A stretch of DNA of 64,000 nucleotides from Cristatella mucedo (GCA_009760855.2 WPIO01000002.1:6570001-6634000); one strand, 5' to 3'. Shown: positions 12,965-27,490, counted from the stretch's first letter. The notes: a model not told the origin generated them from the letters alone. Numbers and translations: made by a program.

Positions 12965-14850
12965 CTGTTATCTGTATCTCCGTCTGTAACTCCACAATGC
13001 CACAAAGACTATGTGGGTTTTAAGCAGGAGAGTTGTGTATAGCTCACTCACAGCCTAAGCGGCTTTCGGTATGCATTCGGTAGCCAACAGACTTCATTTC
13101 ACGCAACAAAGGGAAAGTGAGAAGCATAGCTGAGTCAGGAGAGCAGCTGAGGTAGTGAGCAGGTTGGAAATGGCAGCTCAGGACGGCTGGAAAGGATATG
13201 CCATAGTCGGCAGCAGGAGAGTATTTGTAATTGCGTAAGAATTGTGTGAGTTCACAGTCTAGGACCTGCAGAGCTATCGCATCTGGCGCCAACGGTGTTT
13301 AGGCGGAGGAATTGAGCAGCTAATTCTTTGTCCATAGAGGACCTGAGAGCACGAGGAGACTGAAACTGGAGCAGCAGTTCAGCTAGGTATGGAGGAGCCA
13401 AGCTGTGGCGGGCCATGAGAGTCAGCGTAAGAACTTTGCTCTGTATCATTCTATCAACCGGCAGCATCTAAGGTCTTTCAGGAAAGGAGACAAGTTGTCA
13501 AGCCCCCGGGAATTTCTTAACTAGCCTTACAGCCATATTTATCACCCGCTGCAATGGCCTAGTGGCCTTTTTTGGTAGCCCAGCCAAAAGGGAATTACAA
13601 TAATCTAGCCATGACAGAACCAAGGAGCTAGGTAAATTCTTTGCCAGCCACAGTGAATGACAGCTCCTAATCTTAGATAGGGATTTGATGCGGTGGCTAG
13701 CTGTGGAAGCAGTGTTCCTAACGAAGCTTTCAAAATTAGGCTGCTGTCGTAGATGAAACCTAAATTCCGAGCACATGGTCATGGTCGCACTACTGCATCA
13801 CTAATTAGAAAAGCAATGCCTTCTAGTCAAGCCACGCACTTCGGGTGTCACATGAGCAGCCGTTATATCGTCGTTAAGTGTTAAGAAATCTGCCGACATT
13901 CAGGATCAAATGTCTGCAAGGCAGACATTCACTTTATCAGTCGCTGCAGCAGATTCAGACTGTTTCAAAAATGACAAATACAGCTGAGTGTCGTCAGCAT
14001 AAAATTAATATCCTACTCGAGGGGTCTGAGTCGCTTTTCCGAGAAGTTGATTATAAATGCAGAATAGCAAAGGACAGAGGATGGATCATTGAGGATTCCA
14101 CAGGTGACTAGTTTAGGTGATGAGACCTGGCTTCCGAGCGACACAGACTGAACACGATCGGACAAGTACGATTTAAACCACGCCAGTGCCTCGTCTGCCA
14201 GATAGACCATTGTTCTCAATCGTTCAAGTAGGATATCGTGATTAATAGCCTAGAAGGCAGAATGTAGATAAAGCAGGCTAGAGCAGTAATATTCTAGTCA
14301 TCTTTGCTGCATATGATATCATTGGTTACACCGAGGAGAGCAGTTTCGGTGGAGCGCTGCCGCTTGAATCCCGATTAAAACTTTTCTGATATTTCATTCA
14401 TTTCGATGTGTGCTACCATCTGCTTAGCAGCAATTTTTTCAAAACTCTTTGACAAAAAAGGAAAAGGGGAAACTGGGGGCATAGTTTTCAAGAACCTCTG
14501 TATATAATCCGGGCTTTTTAAGTATTGGTCTAATAATGGCCGATTTGAAGGACTAGGGTAAAACCCCTTTTCCCAGAGAAGCATTAAAAATCTCGGTTAT
14601 GGCTCAGCTAAGTTTGTCTGCCAGTGAAGACCACAGAGATGGTGGTGTAGGGTCTTCGGGAGACGTATTCTTTTTGCTAGACCTTACTAAGGTAGTCCCA
14701 TCCATGCGGAAACCTCGGAAAAACTTTTTAGGAGGGTCACCGGTCGCAATTCAGCACTTGCTTTTGTCAGCGGGGGTTTAATGGAGGCAGGATTGTGCCC
14801 GATTGTTCAGTGAAGAATGCTGAAAATATTTTGGCCGAACCGTTAATATC
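12965..14850 (-). mobile_element. LINE-B copy, reverse transcriptase and 3' end
   Basis: A second L2-type family. From high to low coordinates it reads FPFLSKSFEKIAAKQMVAHI (about 14450), ALAWFKSYLSDRVQSVSLGS (about 14150-14200), [20 protein letters not shown] (about 13550-13620) and MARHSLAPPYLAELLLQFQS (about 13350-13420). It ends in the 3' end with the signature tatctccgtctgtaactcca at 12972. Several frameshifts make it a dead copy. Unlike LINE-A it has no ATT tail. Confidence 0.88.
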
Positions 14851-14879
14851 TCAGTGGGCTATTCGAAATCACTTGTATC

Positions 14880-15010
14880 AAAAGAGTATATGCCATCAAT
14901 TGTCAATTTAATTCACTTTCAGCACAGAAACATTGCCAAAATTCGGACCTGCCTAGACACGCGTGCTCTAGCCAAACTGTTTCGCGCGTTTGCGAATTGC
15001 GAAATTTCCC
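14880..15010 (+). mobile_element. LINE-type RT fragment
   Basis: Translates to FQHRNIAKIRTCLDTRALAK then LFRAFANC, the diverged counterpart of FQLHNIAKIRACLDKDTTSK in LINE-A. No tail is present. Confidence 0.65.
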
Positions 15011-15531
15011 TTATTCAGGACTCCGAAATCGTGCTCTTAATCATCTGTAAGTGGTGAAAAGCTCAGCAGCTCACCTGGCCTGTCGTTGACGGCGTAGCTG
15101 CCACAACACGCCACTTCTACCCGAACTTCACTGACTCCATATTGAGCATCGATTCTATTTCAGACAGAATCCCCACTGTGACTTGTAGGCAGCTGCACTC
15201 GCTTCCATCGGCCTAGTCCCAGACTTCCCCGCTCCTCCAGTCTCTCTCGAACAACCCAATCCACAGCCTCAAATCGACTCGCAGCTCCTCGCGCTAAATT
15301 GAAATCTCTGGCGATGAGGTCTTCCATTTGCGCGAACGAAAGTCTGGTACTCGCTTCCGGCCAATTTCACCGCCTGCAAGGACTTGCATCGCTAAACTGT
15401 CAGCCACTGACACTCAGCCAGCCGCTTCACTCGGCTTTCATTCCGCCCCGATGGACTTGTCTCTTTTGCACCAATGGGCTTTTCGTGCTCACATGTGCAT
15501 GTTTCAGTGCATGCTACGTCGCAGGCGTCCT
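15011..15531. other. No feature recognised
   Basis: A cytosine-rich stretch without recognisable coding content. Confidence 0.45.
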
Positions 15532-15697
15532 ACTGGTTGGGCCGTGATACCCCAGGAGGTAAGGCACTCCTTCTGCACGACCGAGGTTGTTGGTTCAAAT
15601 CCTGAAGTTTGGCGATCCTTTATTGCCAACTGCAAGCGATGACGATAGCCAATGAAGCTCTTTTGCCGCCATACAAATGAGGCTGTTGAATCAGCTA
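15532..15697 (+). mobile_element. SINE-1 copy
   Basis: The head (gggccgtgataccccaggag ... ggttcaaatcctgaag) is followed by gatcctttattgccaactgc and atacaaatgaggctgttgaa. This is one of the more complete copies. Confidence 0.82.
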
Positions 15698-16519
15698 AGA
15701 CTTTTCTTTAGCTAACGAGTTGTCTTGACTGTCTTGTTGTGTGTGCTTTAGCGTGCATTGCCTAAGCATCCTAAACGTTCGCTTTCGCATGCGCGTCTAA
15801 GCAAGATGCCGTGCACTTGATTGACCTTTGGTTGTTGCTTCTCTTGCAGCCAGTTGTAAGGCTTTGCGATGGAGATCCATCTCTCTCACGGTGGTATACA
15901 ACAACGCGGCTATTGTCATCATCACTATCATTGAGCGGCCTTTGACATATATGGCAATCCGCCACCTCCTCAGTCACCCCATACATCAAAATGCTACCAT
16001 CAAGATGCTACCAGCAAGCTCTTGCATTCTGGGAGAGCATTTTCTTAAAGATATTTTCTGGGCTGTGCAAGCCTTTCGTTGTCTCGCTAACAAGCATACA
16101 AACGTAGGTCAAAGCAAGGCTTTGCCATTCTATCTTTATCTTCTGGTTGAGCTTCCCCGTAGGCTGCACATTCATGCCGAAAGCTAATTTATGCACTACT
16201 TGGTAAGGTTTTGGTGGTTGAATTAATATTTACTACATAGCCATCAATACACGTAAGCACAATCTGACCCTGAAGTTATCGTCTGACAGATCACTTAAAA
16301 GTGCTTTTAAGCTGTATGCATGCTCTTTGCTAAAATTGTTATTGGAAGAAACTAACACCGAGAAGGTTGACTCTGTTTATGATTGGACTTTATCTCAATT
16401 AGAATCCGATTATTTTGAAAAGCCACTCGGCAAGCTCACGTCAACCGCAGCAGCTTAGACCTTGAAAAGTGAAACTGGATATTTTTTTAAGATATTTGGC
16501 TATGCTAAAATAATAAAAA
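15698..16519. other. No feature recognised
   Basis: Open frames of 60-120 codons overlap on both strands near 15830-16190 and resemble nothing known. Confidence 0.45.
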
Positions 16520-16652
16520 AATCTAATTCATTTGTATAGTGCCCTAAGAGAACTTAATCTTTATACGGGAGCTTCTCATGTGCCGCAGGGTTTGAGCCCA
16601 TGACCTCGGTCGTCAAAGGTGAGCACTTCAGCCATGGGCCAAACAAGGGCAG
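16520..16652 (-). mobile_element. SINE-2 copy
   Basis: Plus-strand view: attcatttgtatagtgccct, aagagaacttaatctttata, gggtttgagcccatgacctc and gccatgggccaaac. Confidence 0.8.
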
Positions 16653-16811
16653 CTTAGACCTCCATGGAAATGCATGCCAACACGCGTAGTGTAGTCATAT
16701 TTTTATTTAAATTGTACTATCAATAGTTCTTAGCACATGCCGACCATATTCGTCGCAGGTAGGGATAGCATTGTTACCAAAGCGTTGCAGCAGCTTTCGC
16801 ATAAAAAAGTT

Positions 16812-16976
16812 AGCTGATTGAACAGCCTCATTTACATTGAAGCGGAAGATCCTCGGTGTAAAGAACGATTCTCGCCGCCACTTACAGTAGATAATACAGG
16901 ATCGGCCACTGCAGGACTCGAACCCCCACCACTTGGATCGTTAAGAGCGAGCACCTAACCCCTGGCCTAAAGATCC
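16812..16976 (-). mobile_element. SINE-1 copy, diverged
   Basis: The end gctgattgaacagcctcatt, a degraded core (gcggaagatcctcggtgtaa) and the B-box complement gactcgaaccc are visible. Confidence 0.75.
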
Positions 16977-17864
16977 TTCGAATACATACGCATTACTGGC
17001 AATAGTCTAGTACTTGCCAATACGTGGCAAATACCGACCGGTCAGGCTGGCTTCTTGAAGCATGACTAACGACTGGCAGGTGCTGGCTCAATCTATGCTA
17101 GTATGCCGATGGTGCAGCTCCGCAGAGCTAACGAGTGCCCGTGGCTTAATATAACGAGTACGGGTCGCTAACTAAGACCAGCTTATTTCATAGCAATGCT
17201 GAAGCACGAATATTTAGTCCATAATTAACATCTCACTTCAAGCACCAACCGTAAGCATCTCACTTGAAGCCCAGTACACAACTAACTAATCATAACGCAT
17301 AGCGTATCTGGTTATTATGGGTTTTAATTTAGGAAGCCTAAAAATCTGCATGGCTTTAATAATCTTGCTGATATTATAGATATCCAATGTTTCAGAATAA
17401 CGGTGTATATCTTCTTATCCGCTTGTATTTCAAAGCATACCATTTAATTTCTCCTTATCGTATCCACTTTATCTCTCCCTTTTCCGTCCGTCTAGTAGCG
17501 AACTGACATCCTTATGTGGACGGCTACGTTGATCTCCATATCGAGGCAAACCCAGTGTGTATTCCTTAGAAACATGAGAAAACCGTTTCACATACTGACA
17601 GGCAATGATCTCCAAAGGGCCAACTTTGCAGGGTCACTAGAGATTGATTGCTGTACAGGCCTCTGGCACTGAAGCTCATTTGCATAAGTTCGCGTTCGAA
17701 GTGGCATGCAATTTGATGGATAGATAAAATCGAAGGTGGACTACGATTCCCGCCCAAAATTTGACCTCGGCAATGATTTGACCGCGGCAACGCCAGCGTC
17801 TCTCCAAGTTTAGCCTAATTAGAGTGGACTGTGGCGTTGTGTCGGACTCAATTCCAGACTGCTT
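16977..17864. other. No feature recognised
   Basis: Nothing recognised. Confidence 0.5.
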
Positions 17865-18040
17865 TCTAGGTGGTTTTTCTAGGACGTTTTTCAGGCGGTT
17901 GTTCAGGCGGTTGTTCAGATGGTTGTTCAGGCGGTTTTTCAGGCAGTTTTTCAGGCGGTTTTCAGGCGGTTCTGCAGGCGGTTTTTCTAGGCGGTTTTTC
18001 ATGTGGTTTTTCAGGCGATTTTTCGGGCTGTTTTTCATGC
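17865..18040 (+). repeat. G/T-rich minisatellite (ggcggtttttca)
   Basis: About a dozen imperfect units of ggcggtttttca, 11-16 bp long. The unit often keeps frames open on both strands, giving Phe/Arg-rich or Asn/Leu/Lys-rich artificial peptides. No sign of a real gene. Confidence 0.85.
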
Positions 18041-20622
<2,582 letters not shown>

Positions 20623-20779
20623 CTTCCTATATAGGTATCTACCTGTATAGCCCTTATAGGCTTGTTTAGGTCAATATATTGAATATGCCTGCGTATTTGT
20701 GATCTTGTTTGATCAAATACTATGCATGTATTTATAGGAGATCACGCATATTGGATGTGGCCCTATAGGTTGTCAGTAT

Positions 20780-21372
20780 ATCCGCGGTACAGGCGGCTAC
20801 GTCTGATAGAGCCATGGATGGGAGATCAAGCAACGCATCGACTTCAAGGGTGTGTCGCTCACGTGTAGGTCCATTCACTCTTTCGGTCCAGCCTTACCAT
20901 CCGATCTACTCCCCCACAATGCTAAGCCTAGTACCGACCGCTTTTCTGAACTTAATCGTTTAGCTACACCTCGTACGTACCTCAAATTCTTTGGAGAACG
21001 CGCCTGTAGTTCGCATGCTTCCAAAGCCTGAAACGCACTTCCGACTAGCATCTTGACATCCCCTGACATGACGACATTTAAAAAGAAGCTAAAAACGTAT
21101 CTGTTTGTCAAAGAATTTTACCACGGCGTTCAGTGGGTCAACGGGATTCATTTTTTGTGTGCTCGTGCGTGCTGACACTGCATGCCGTCACTAACCATAT
21201 TTGCATGCTGACCCTATGTATGCCACCTCTAACCATATAATGCTTGCTGCCATTGAGCATGCTGCTACCTCTCACGATTCAATCATGCTTCCTGCGGCAA
21301 ATTTAAAGTGCGTGGAAAGATCTTAAGTTCTCAGAGTTTGCTATAAAAATTTACTATTAGTATTACTACTGT
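20780..21372 (+). mobile_element. LINE-A copy, decayed 3' part
   Basis: It can be aligned by eye with the other LINE-A copies from caacgcatcgacttcaaggg through cacctcgtacgtacctcaaa. It ends at a degraded tail with (TATTAC) traces near 21355-21372. Many changes indicate an old insertion. Confidence 0.8.
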
Positions 21373-21664
21373 ATGGGCGGTATCGAATGGTGCAAACTTA
21401 GCGATAAAGTTGGCAATGCATCTATTCAATCAGCCCGAATCAGCGCTACCAACTAATCATTAATGCGGTTTGTTCGGATGAGACCGCCATAAAAAGATGG
21501 CGACTGAAGGCGGTACCAACGCCAATACAGACGGATGCACCCACTCACCAAGCTTAAATTCATTTTTGTTCGTCCGTATATACCTTTAATAAGCTTGTGA
21601 GATAACAGTGAATCGGAAACATAGTCGGTCCTTACAGCCTCGAAGGACTATTACTTTGATATTT

Positions 21665-21725
21665 CTAGTGGCTAGGATCCGGCGCTTTCACCGCCGTGGC
21701 CCGGGTTCGATTCCCGGCTAGGGAA
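21665..21725 (+). pseudogene. 5'-truncated tRNA-Glu (anticodon TTC)
   Basis: The stretch has a D-arm (tctagtggctagga), a perfect 5-bp anticodon stem (cggcg/cgccg) around the loop ctTTCac, a perfect T-arm (ccgggttcgattcccgg), and the 3' acceptor strand ctaggga with discriminator a. The 5' acceptor strand (expected about tccctag) is missing, so it cannot fold as a full tRNA. It runs directly into a LINE-A 3' fragment at 21726. This is a tRNA-derived head of a chimeric retroposon, not a working tRNA gene. Confidence 0.8.
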
Positions 21726-22146
21726 ATGTTTATACCTCGTACAAACCTTAAATCCTTTGGAGACCGTGCATTCAGCTCGTATGCTCCCACAGCCTGGAAC
21801 TCCCTCCCGACCTGCATCAGAACATCCCCTGACCTGACCACATTTAAAAGAAACTTAAAAACACACCTATTTAGGACAGCATTTAGTGGGTCCTTGTGAT
21901 TCGTCCTCGATGTGCTTATGCGTGCTGACACTGTGCATGCTGCCACTAACCACATTTGCATGCTGACCCAGTGCATGTAACCCCTAACCATGTTATTCAT
22001 TTTGTTTGTTTTTCAAGCATGATTTTACTTACTATTCTATTGCGTATCACTTTGAAGCAAATGTAAAGCGCCTAGAAAGAGATTAAGTTCTCTGAGGGCG
22101 CTTTATCAAGTGCAATATTATTATTATTATTATTATTACTATTGAT
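21726..22146 (+). mobile_element. LINE-A 3' fragment fused to a tRNA-Glu head
   Basis: Starts at tacctcgtacaaacc and encodes the C-terminal reverse-transcriptase stretch (FGDRAFSSYAPTAWNSLPTC, then TSPDLTTFKRNLKTHLF). It then runs into the 3' tail with agagattaagttctctgagg and an (ATT)n end. The 5' end joins the tRNA-Glu fragment without a spacer. Confidence 0.85.
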
Positions 22147-22339
22147 ATTACTCTGATATTATTATTATTAATCTGAACTATAGGTAGAAAAGTGTTTGAA
22201 AGGGTCCTCTCGAACTACGATTAGGATTTTGATCTTCGAAGGTTTTCCATGCGAGTTTTCCGAGAGCCAGTTTTGGTGCTCCATGCTTGTCTCTCTTGAT
22301 GGAGTGCTAGTTATCCGGCAAAGTTATGCCTGTATCTAA

Positions 22340-23650
22340 GATTGGCTGAGTTAAGCAAGCGACAGAGACGGCTGCCGTCTCACTAGATTGAGAATTATAT
22401 GAGCCCGACCATAACCGAAGCCACTGCTACAGGCTTCTCTTTCTTTCATACCCAGAGGTCAATAAAACAGGTGACAGAAAAGCCATTTTCACTCGTTTCT
22501 CCCTCTATTTTAAACCGTTTGCTGCCACCTCGGAGCAATCTTTCGAATTTCGTAGTGAGTCCCTCCAACAGAACGCTATGAACAGTGGAGTGGTGGTAAT
22601 TTGTCGTCACATCCCAGGTACCAAGTGTCCCTTTGCGTCCAATGTTTTTGATCTCATTTCGATACTGCATTACAGAAATCGTCCGCTTAAAGTATTGGGC
22701 GATTTTAATATTCATTCCAACGATCCAACTGACCTCTACGCACCAATTTTGGTGAATTAGCTAATTTTTCTCTCCTTTGGCTCACGTGCCCCACTCAAAA
22801 CAAATTGATCACTAAATTCTTCTCGGTGTTGTGCTTTCCACTCCAATTGTAACCCAACTCTTGTACACCAAACCAGATTCGCACCTCATTCAGTCTGCAC
22901 GTTGTGTTCCCTACAGTATTCAAAATTATCAGGAATCACGAATTCCTAAGATCCTTGACGGTTAATGTTGCACGCACAAATTATCTATAACGCCCCTTCT
23001 GCTCAATCCTCCATCCAACCTGCCCTAACTGGTGGAATGCTGCAACCAGACACTAGGTGACGTTCTGGATGAGTTTGCTTCTCTAAGCACACGCTACGCA
23101 TCCACCTAGATGGCATACTTTGGCTTACTGCAGATACTAGAAACTAGCTTGGCATACCAGAAGTATTTTAGAGAGAATTATTTTAGATTGTACTAACTAA
23201 TCTTAGGAAGGCCAAGTTCAGTTTCTATAAAAACAATTGTAGAATCACCGATCCACACTCCAAAAATCTTAATCCATCAATCATTTCTTTAACCACTCGC
23301 AGGTAAGCCTTCACACAACGATTCTTGTGGCGATCTAGCAAATTTGTTTCCTATCTTTCTTACCAGCAAGGTAGATAACATCAGAGAGTCACATTAACAT
23401 CCCTCACCGGATTCCTCACCCTCTGGTTATTGCTTTACGTCGATGTCCACCGACAAGCTTACAATTAGTGACCACATCTTGAGGTTCATCCCCTAATTTA
23501 AGAAAAGCAGATCTATAGACCCCATTGCCTACCGTTTTGTTTCTGCCTTGCATAAATAACACAATAAATAGTCCTTTGTCGTGGGTCTTTTCTCAACATT
23601 CTTAAAAGAAAGTCTGTTGTTAGGCCAGTCATTAAGTTGACAAAATTGAC
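22340..23650 (+). mobile_element. Decayed LINE endonuclease region
   Basis: A broken frame contains PLKVLGDFNIHSNDPTD (about 22680-22735). GDFNIH is the conserved catalytic motif of the apurinic-type endonuclease of CR1/L2 LINEs. The preceding IPGTKCPFASNVFDLIS block also fits. Downstream (22750-23650) only scattered, stop-filled similarity is visible. It may be the 5' half of LINE-A or LINE-B; which one cannot be told. Confidence 0.65.
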
Positions 23651-23724
23651 CAACAGAGCTTAAGCAATTTCCGCCCATTCTCCCTACAGGTGTTTGTATC
23701 AATGACGCTGAAATGACGCAGGTA

Positions 23725-25085
23725 TATCATCAACTTATGATATACCCATAATCTACTCATAATTCATATATAAATATAATATACTTACAATATACTCATA
23801 ATCTTCTCAAAATTAATTTTTAATCTATAATTTTTGACATCAACTCATTTAATGTATAATCTACTCATAATCTACGTATAATATATTCATAATTCATCTT
23901 TCCTGACTGCTGGCTACCGGATGGCAGTGGTGAGGCCATTCGCAGTCGGCGCCCTGGGCAGATGGTGGCCAGAAAATGAAGCCTGCCTGGCGGACCTCGA
24001 CATTGAGCACTCGGATCGGATGGTGTTGCTTCCACTGTTTCAGACGCCATTTCCCTGTCGGAAGCCGTATGGTCCCTGTTTCTGAACCGGGGGTCGCAGC
24101 TAACCCCGGTGGCCCCGGCAGAACAGGGCTCCTCTGGCTAATGTAATTTGCTATATTTTAATATTTTGATAAATAAATAAGTATATACATAATCCACTCA
24201 TAATATACTCAAAACTTACTCCTAATTCTAAAATAATCTACTCATGTATAATCTTACTTGTGTATAATCTTCTCATAATCTACCTATAATCTAGTCATAG
24301 TCTACCTACTTATGGTTTACTCAAAATCTACTTATTATTCATTTGTATTCTACTGATAATATACTTATAATTTAATTATAATCTAAACACAATTGACTTA
24401 TTATCAATTTATAATTCATAGATAGCCTACTCGTAATCTAACTATAATCTACTCACAATCTTCCTTGATTCATAAATAATATACTCGCAATCTACCAATT
24501 ATATACTCATCATTGATTTTATATATATATATATATATATATATAATTTACTCATAACATACTTATTATCTACACCTACCAACTTATAATCTACTCATGT
24601 TATATATATCCTCTACTCATACTTCATATGTAATCTACTCATAAGTTACCTACAATCTACTAATAGTCCACCTTTAGTCGAAGCATAATCTACTAATAAT
24701 CCACTTATAAGTTACACATAATCAACTTATGCTTTATTAATAATCTATACATAGTCGACTTGTGATCTACTCATAATTAATAAAAAAAATCAGAGATAAT
24801 CTGTCTATAATCTATTGGCAATCTATCTATAACCTAAGCCTAATCGATTTAGAATATACTCATAATTCATTTATATTCTACTCATAATTTTCCTAAAATA
24901 TACTCATGATCTACCTATAATCTCGACAAGCGACTTATTATCTACCAACAATTCATGCAAAATCTACTCACAATATACATATAATCTAATCATAATCTAC
25001 CTATAACCTAGTCATTATCTAAAATTGATTGTTATCACCGACTTATAATTAAAAATCCATTTAAAATCTACTTCTACACGTTGCT
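23725..25085 (+). repeat. AT-rich array of a TAATCTACTCA-like motif
   Basis: About 1.3 kb made of imperfect repeats of taatctactcataatctac and variants (taatctacctataatct). The unit is close to 10-11 bp and heavily mutated. It is interrupted by a GC-rich insert at 23897-24172 and contains an (AT)n run at 24520-24544. No coding content. Confidence 0.85.
23897..24172 (+). mobile_element. GC-rich insert with A-rich tail in the AT array
   Basis: About 275 bp, far richer in G and C than its surroundings. It ends ataaataaataag, like a retroposon tail. No family is recognised; it could be the 3' end of a LINE or a SINE. Clear target-site duplications were not found by eye. Confidence 0.45.
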
Positions 25086-25261
25086 AAGAGATTCGGCAGA
25101 ACTAGCACAGAGACTCTACTAAAGTCTGCGTTCTATAGAACGTTGATACTCACTAGGGTTATTGGTGCCTCTCTCTCAAGTGATAAGCTCTAAACCTGAC
25201 TGGAACTTGCGTGCTTGGTAGGATGTAATAATTTAAGAGTCTAACGGGTCAGCCACTTTAA

Positions 25262-25805
25262 GTATGAGTAGAAACTGAGTAGATTATAGGTAGATTATGA
25301 GTTAATTCTATATGTACGATGAGTAGTTTAAATATGAGTTATGAGTCAATTGTAAGTCTATTATAAGTAGATATGTAGACTATGAGTAGCTAATATATAT
25401 AGGTAGATAATGAGTAGATTATATATGAAATATTAGGAGATTGTATATTAACTATGAGTAGATTATAATTCCATCCCGAATAGATAAAATGAATTATGAG
25501 TAGATATTGTGAGATTTAAAATGAATTATATGCAGATTATAAGTCATTAGAAGAAGATTATGAGTAGGTTGTATATAAGAATTGTAAGTAGACTATAGTT
25601 AGATTATGAGCAGACTGAATGGGAATTATGAGTGGATGAAATATAAGTTATGTGTATTTTGTAAGTTTATTATATGAAGATGGGTAGGCTATGTGCCGTA
25701 AATATGTATGGGTATATTATGAGTAGATTATGAGTAGATCATAAATTAATTATGAGTAAATTAGGAGTAGATAATAGGTAGTTTATATGTAGAAGTAGAT
25801 TATGA
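25262..25805 (-). repeat. Same AT-rich array in inverted orientation
   Basis: Repeats of gagtagattatgagtagatt and variants, the reverse complement of the motif at 23725-25085. The two arrays are separated by about 180 bp of non-repeat sequence (25086-25261) and so form a large imperfect inverted repeat. Confidence 0.85.
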
Positions 25806-25811
25806 AGTGCA

Positions 25812-25876
25812 GACGTAAATTGCCTAGAAAGAGATTAAGTTCTCTTTGGGTGTTATACAAGTATGTTAATATTATT
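25812..25876 (+). mobile_element. LINE-A tail fragment
   Basis: Contains cctagaaagagattaagttc followed by a degraded (ATT) end. Only the terminal part of the element is present, at the right edge of the AT-rich array. Confidence 0.65.
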
Positions 25877-27032
25877 ATATAGTTGATAATCAAGTCCTTC
25901 ATGAACGTCAGACATATTGTGTGTGCATCACTGGTAATGTACTGCAACGGCCTAGGTACTATCTCAGTAAGCGATTTCAGAGCCTTGATGTCAACGAACA
26001 GCTGCCATCCGGCGAGCCTTTAAGGCACTGGTTGCCCCTAAAGATCTCTGCTCGGTCCACTTTGTTCACCTTGTTATTCCATGTTGTCCGTGCCATTGCC
26101 AAGAACAGTCTGAGAATTTCTCTTGTGAGCAGATGAAGTAAGGCTGCTTGGATCCTTAGCGGCCTTTCCGTGCATTGAACGCGACCTCCTGGCCCCTTTG
26201 CAGCAAGTCTTGCTGCTATTCGCACTTGCACTTTTTTTATTGTGTGTGTTCGGCTAGCTAGAATGCACTGGCGGCCAGGCCGCAGCACTATACTACCAGC
26301 AGCTGCCTGTGTGTTGTGTCTCTCCGTAAGGAGGAGGTTAGGTCACAAGCTGGCCGAGTCAACATTACCAGTCTCGAGGAGAGGCTCGCCCCCGCCGATT
26401 CGTCTCGGCAAGGCTTGCAGCTGCGAGGCCATCTCAGTCCGTTACGTGGGAGCAATGGTTTTGTATCCATTCGCAGCTTAGCTTTTAGCCTCGAGTAGCC
26501 GGCCTACCTTCCCTCCACTTTGCACTTCGGAGCGCCATCGGGTGGGCCATCGGACGCAGCTTGGCGCTTTAGAAAAGACAGACTAGTTGATTTACTCCTT
26601 AATCAGGCCAGCTGCAGGAATTACTGTTGGTCCAGGGAGAGAACGTGCTTGTTCTGCTGAGATAATGGAACAGAGGCATAAGAGGATGAGCCTTTGTATC
26701 TGTTCTAGTATCCCTACCTGAGCCAAGCAGTCTAAAAGTCTGTTTTAATGTGGTCTTGGAATAAATGTCCATCAACCGAGAAAAACATTTGTCAACGATT
26801 TTGCACCTGCGTTTTCCAAAAATCATTCGGAAATATATTTCTTACGGAGTAGTTCGGAGAAGCAAATCAGACAAAGTTGTGCACGAAGCCATTTTCGAAA
26901 TTATGTGTGACGATAAAAGTGATCTTGGCAAGTTTTATTGTGGAAAAGGGCCAGCAGAATTTATTTTTAATGGAATTTAATTTCTGAGATGGGGTATTTA
27001 CTAGTGAAAAAAGGCAATGACCATCCAGTTGG
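25877..27032. other. No feature recognised
   Basis: 26200-26500 is open in several frames on both strands without any motif. No gene is supported. Confidence 0.45.
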
Positions 27033-27205
27033 CGAGCCGTGATGGCGCACTAGGTAAGACGGTTGCTTTTCACTTCTGTCCCAAAGTCGTAGGTTCGAAT
27101 CCTATGGTAGTCAATCCTTTATTGCCACTGCAAGCGGTGGCGATAGCAGTAAAGGCTTTTCTGTCGTTGTGCAAAAGAGGCTATTAAACCAGCTAGCATT
27201 GTTTA
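27033..27205 (+). mobile_element. SINE-1 copy with intact B-box
   Basis: The head has an A-box-like gatggcgcactaggtaagac and a consensus B-box in gtaggttcgaatcctatgg. The body is atcctttattgccactgcaa, gcggtggcgatagcagtaaa and ggctattaaaccagct. It is the best reference copy of the family in this window. Confidence 0.85.
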
Positions 27206-27418
27206 ATGATAGCGAACCGTAAAATTAAAAACGTAGGCTCAAGCCTAAGGAACAGGCTTCTCTGCTTCAAAAGTTATTTCTCTTTGGCGGACGATGTAGC
27301 CCAGCCGTAAATCTCTTTTGTGGCACGTGGTAGCGAATTCGATCCTTTGCATTTTAGTCTAGCTAGTAGCAAGCTTCTATAAAGCTCAATAATTATTTTG
27401 ATGTTAATATTCAACAAT

Positions 27419-27490
27419 AGTAATAATAATAATAATAATATATCTGTAAAGCGCCCTCAGATAACTAAACCTCTTTCTAGACACTTTAAA
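27419..27490 (-). mobile_element. LINE-A tail fragment
   Basis: In plus-strand view it begins with (TAA)n at 27419-27440, then gtaaagcgccctcagataac and ctctttctagacactttaaa, the complement of the LINE-A tail. Confidence 0.75.

Noticed and set aside
21665..21725. Functional tRNA-Glu gene
   Set aside because: The 5' acceptor strand is missing, so the cloverleaf cannot close.
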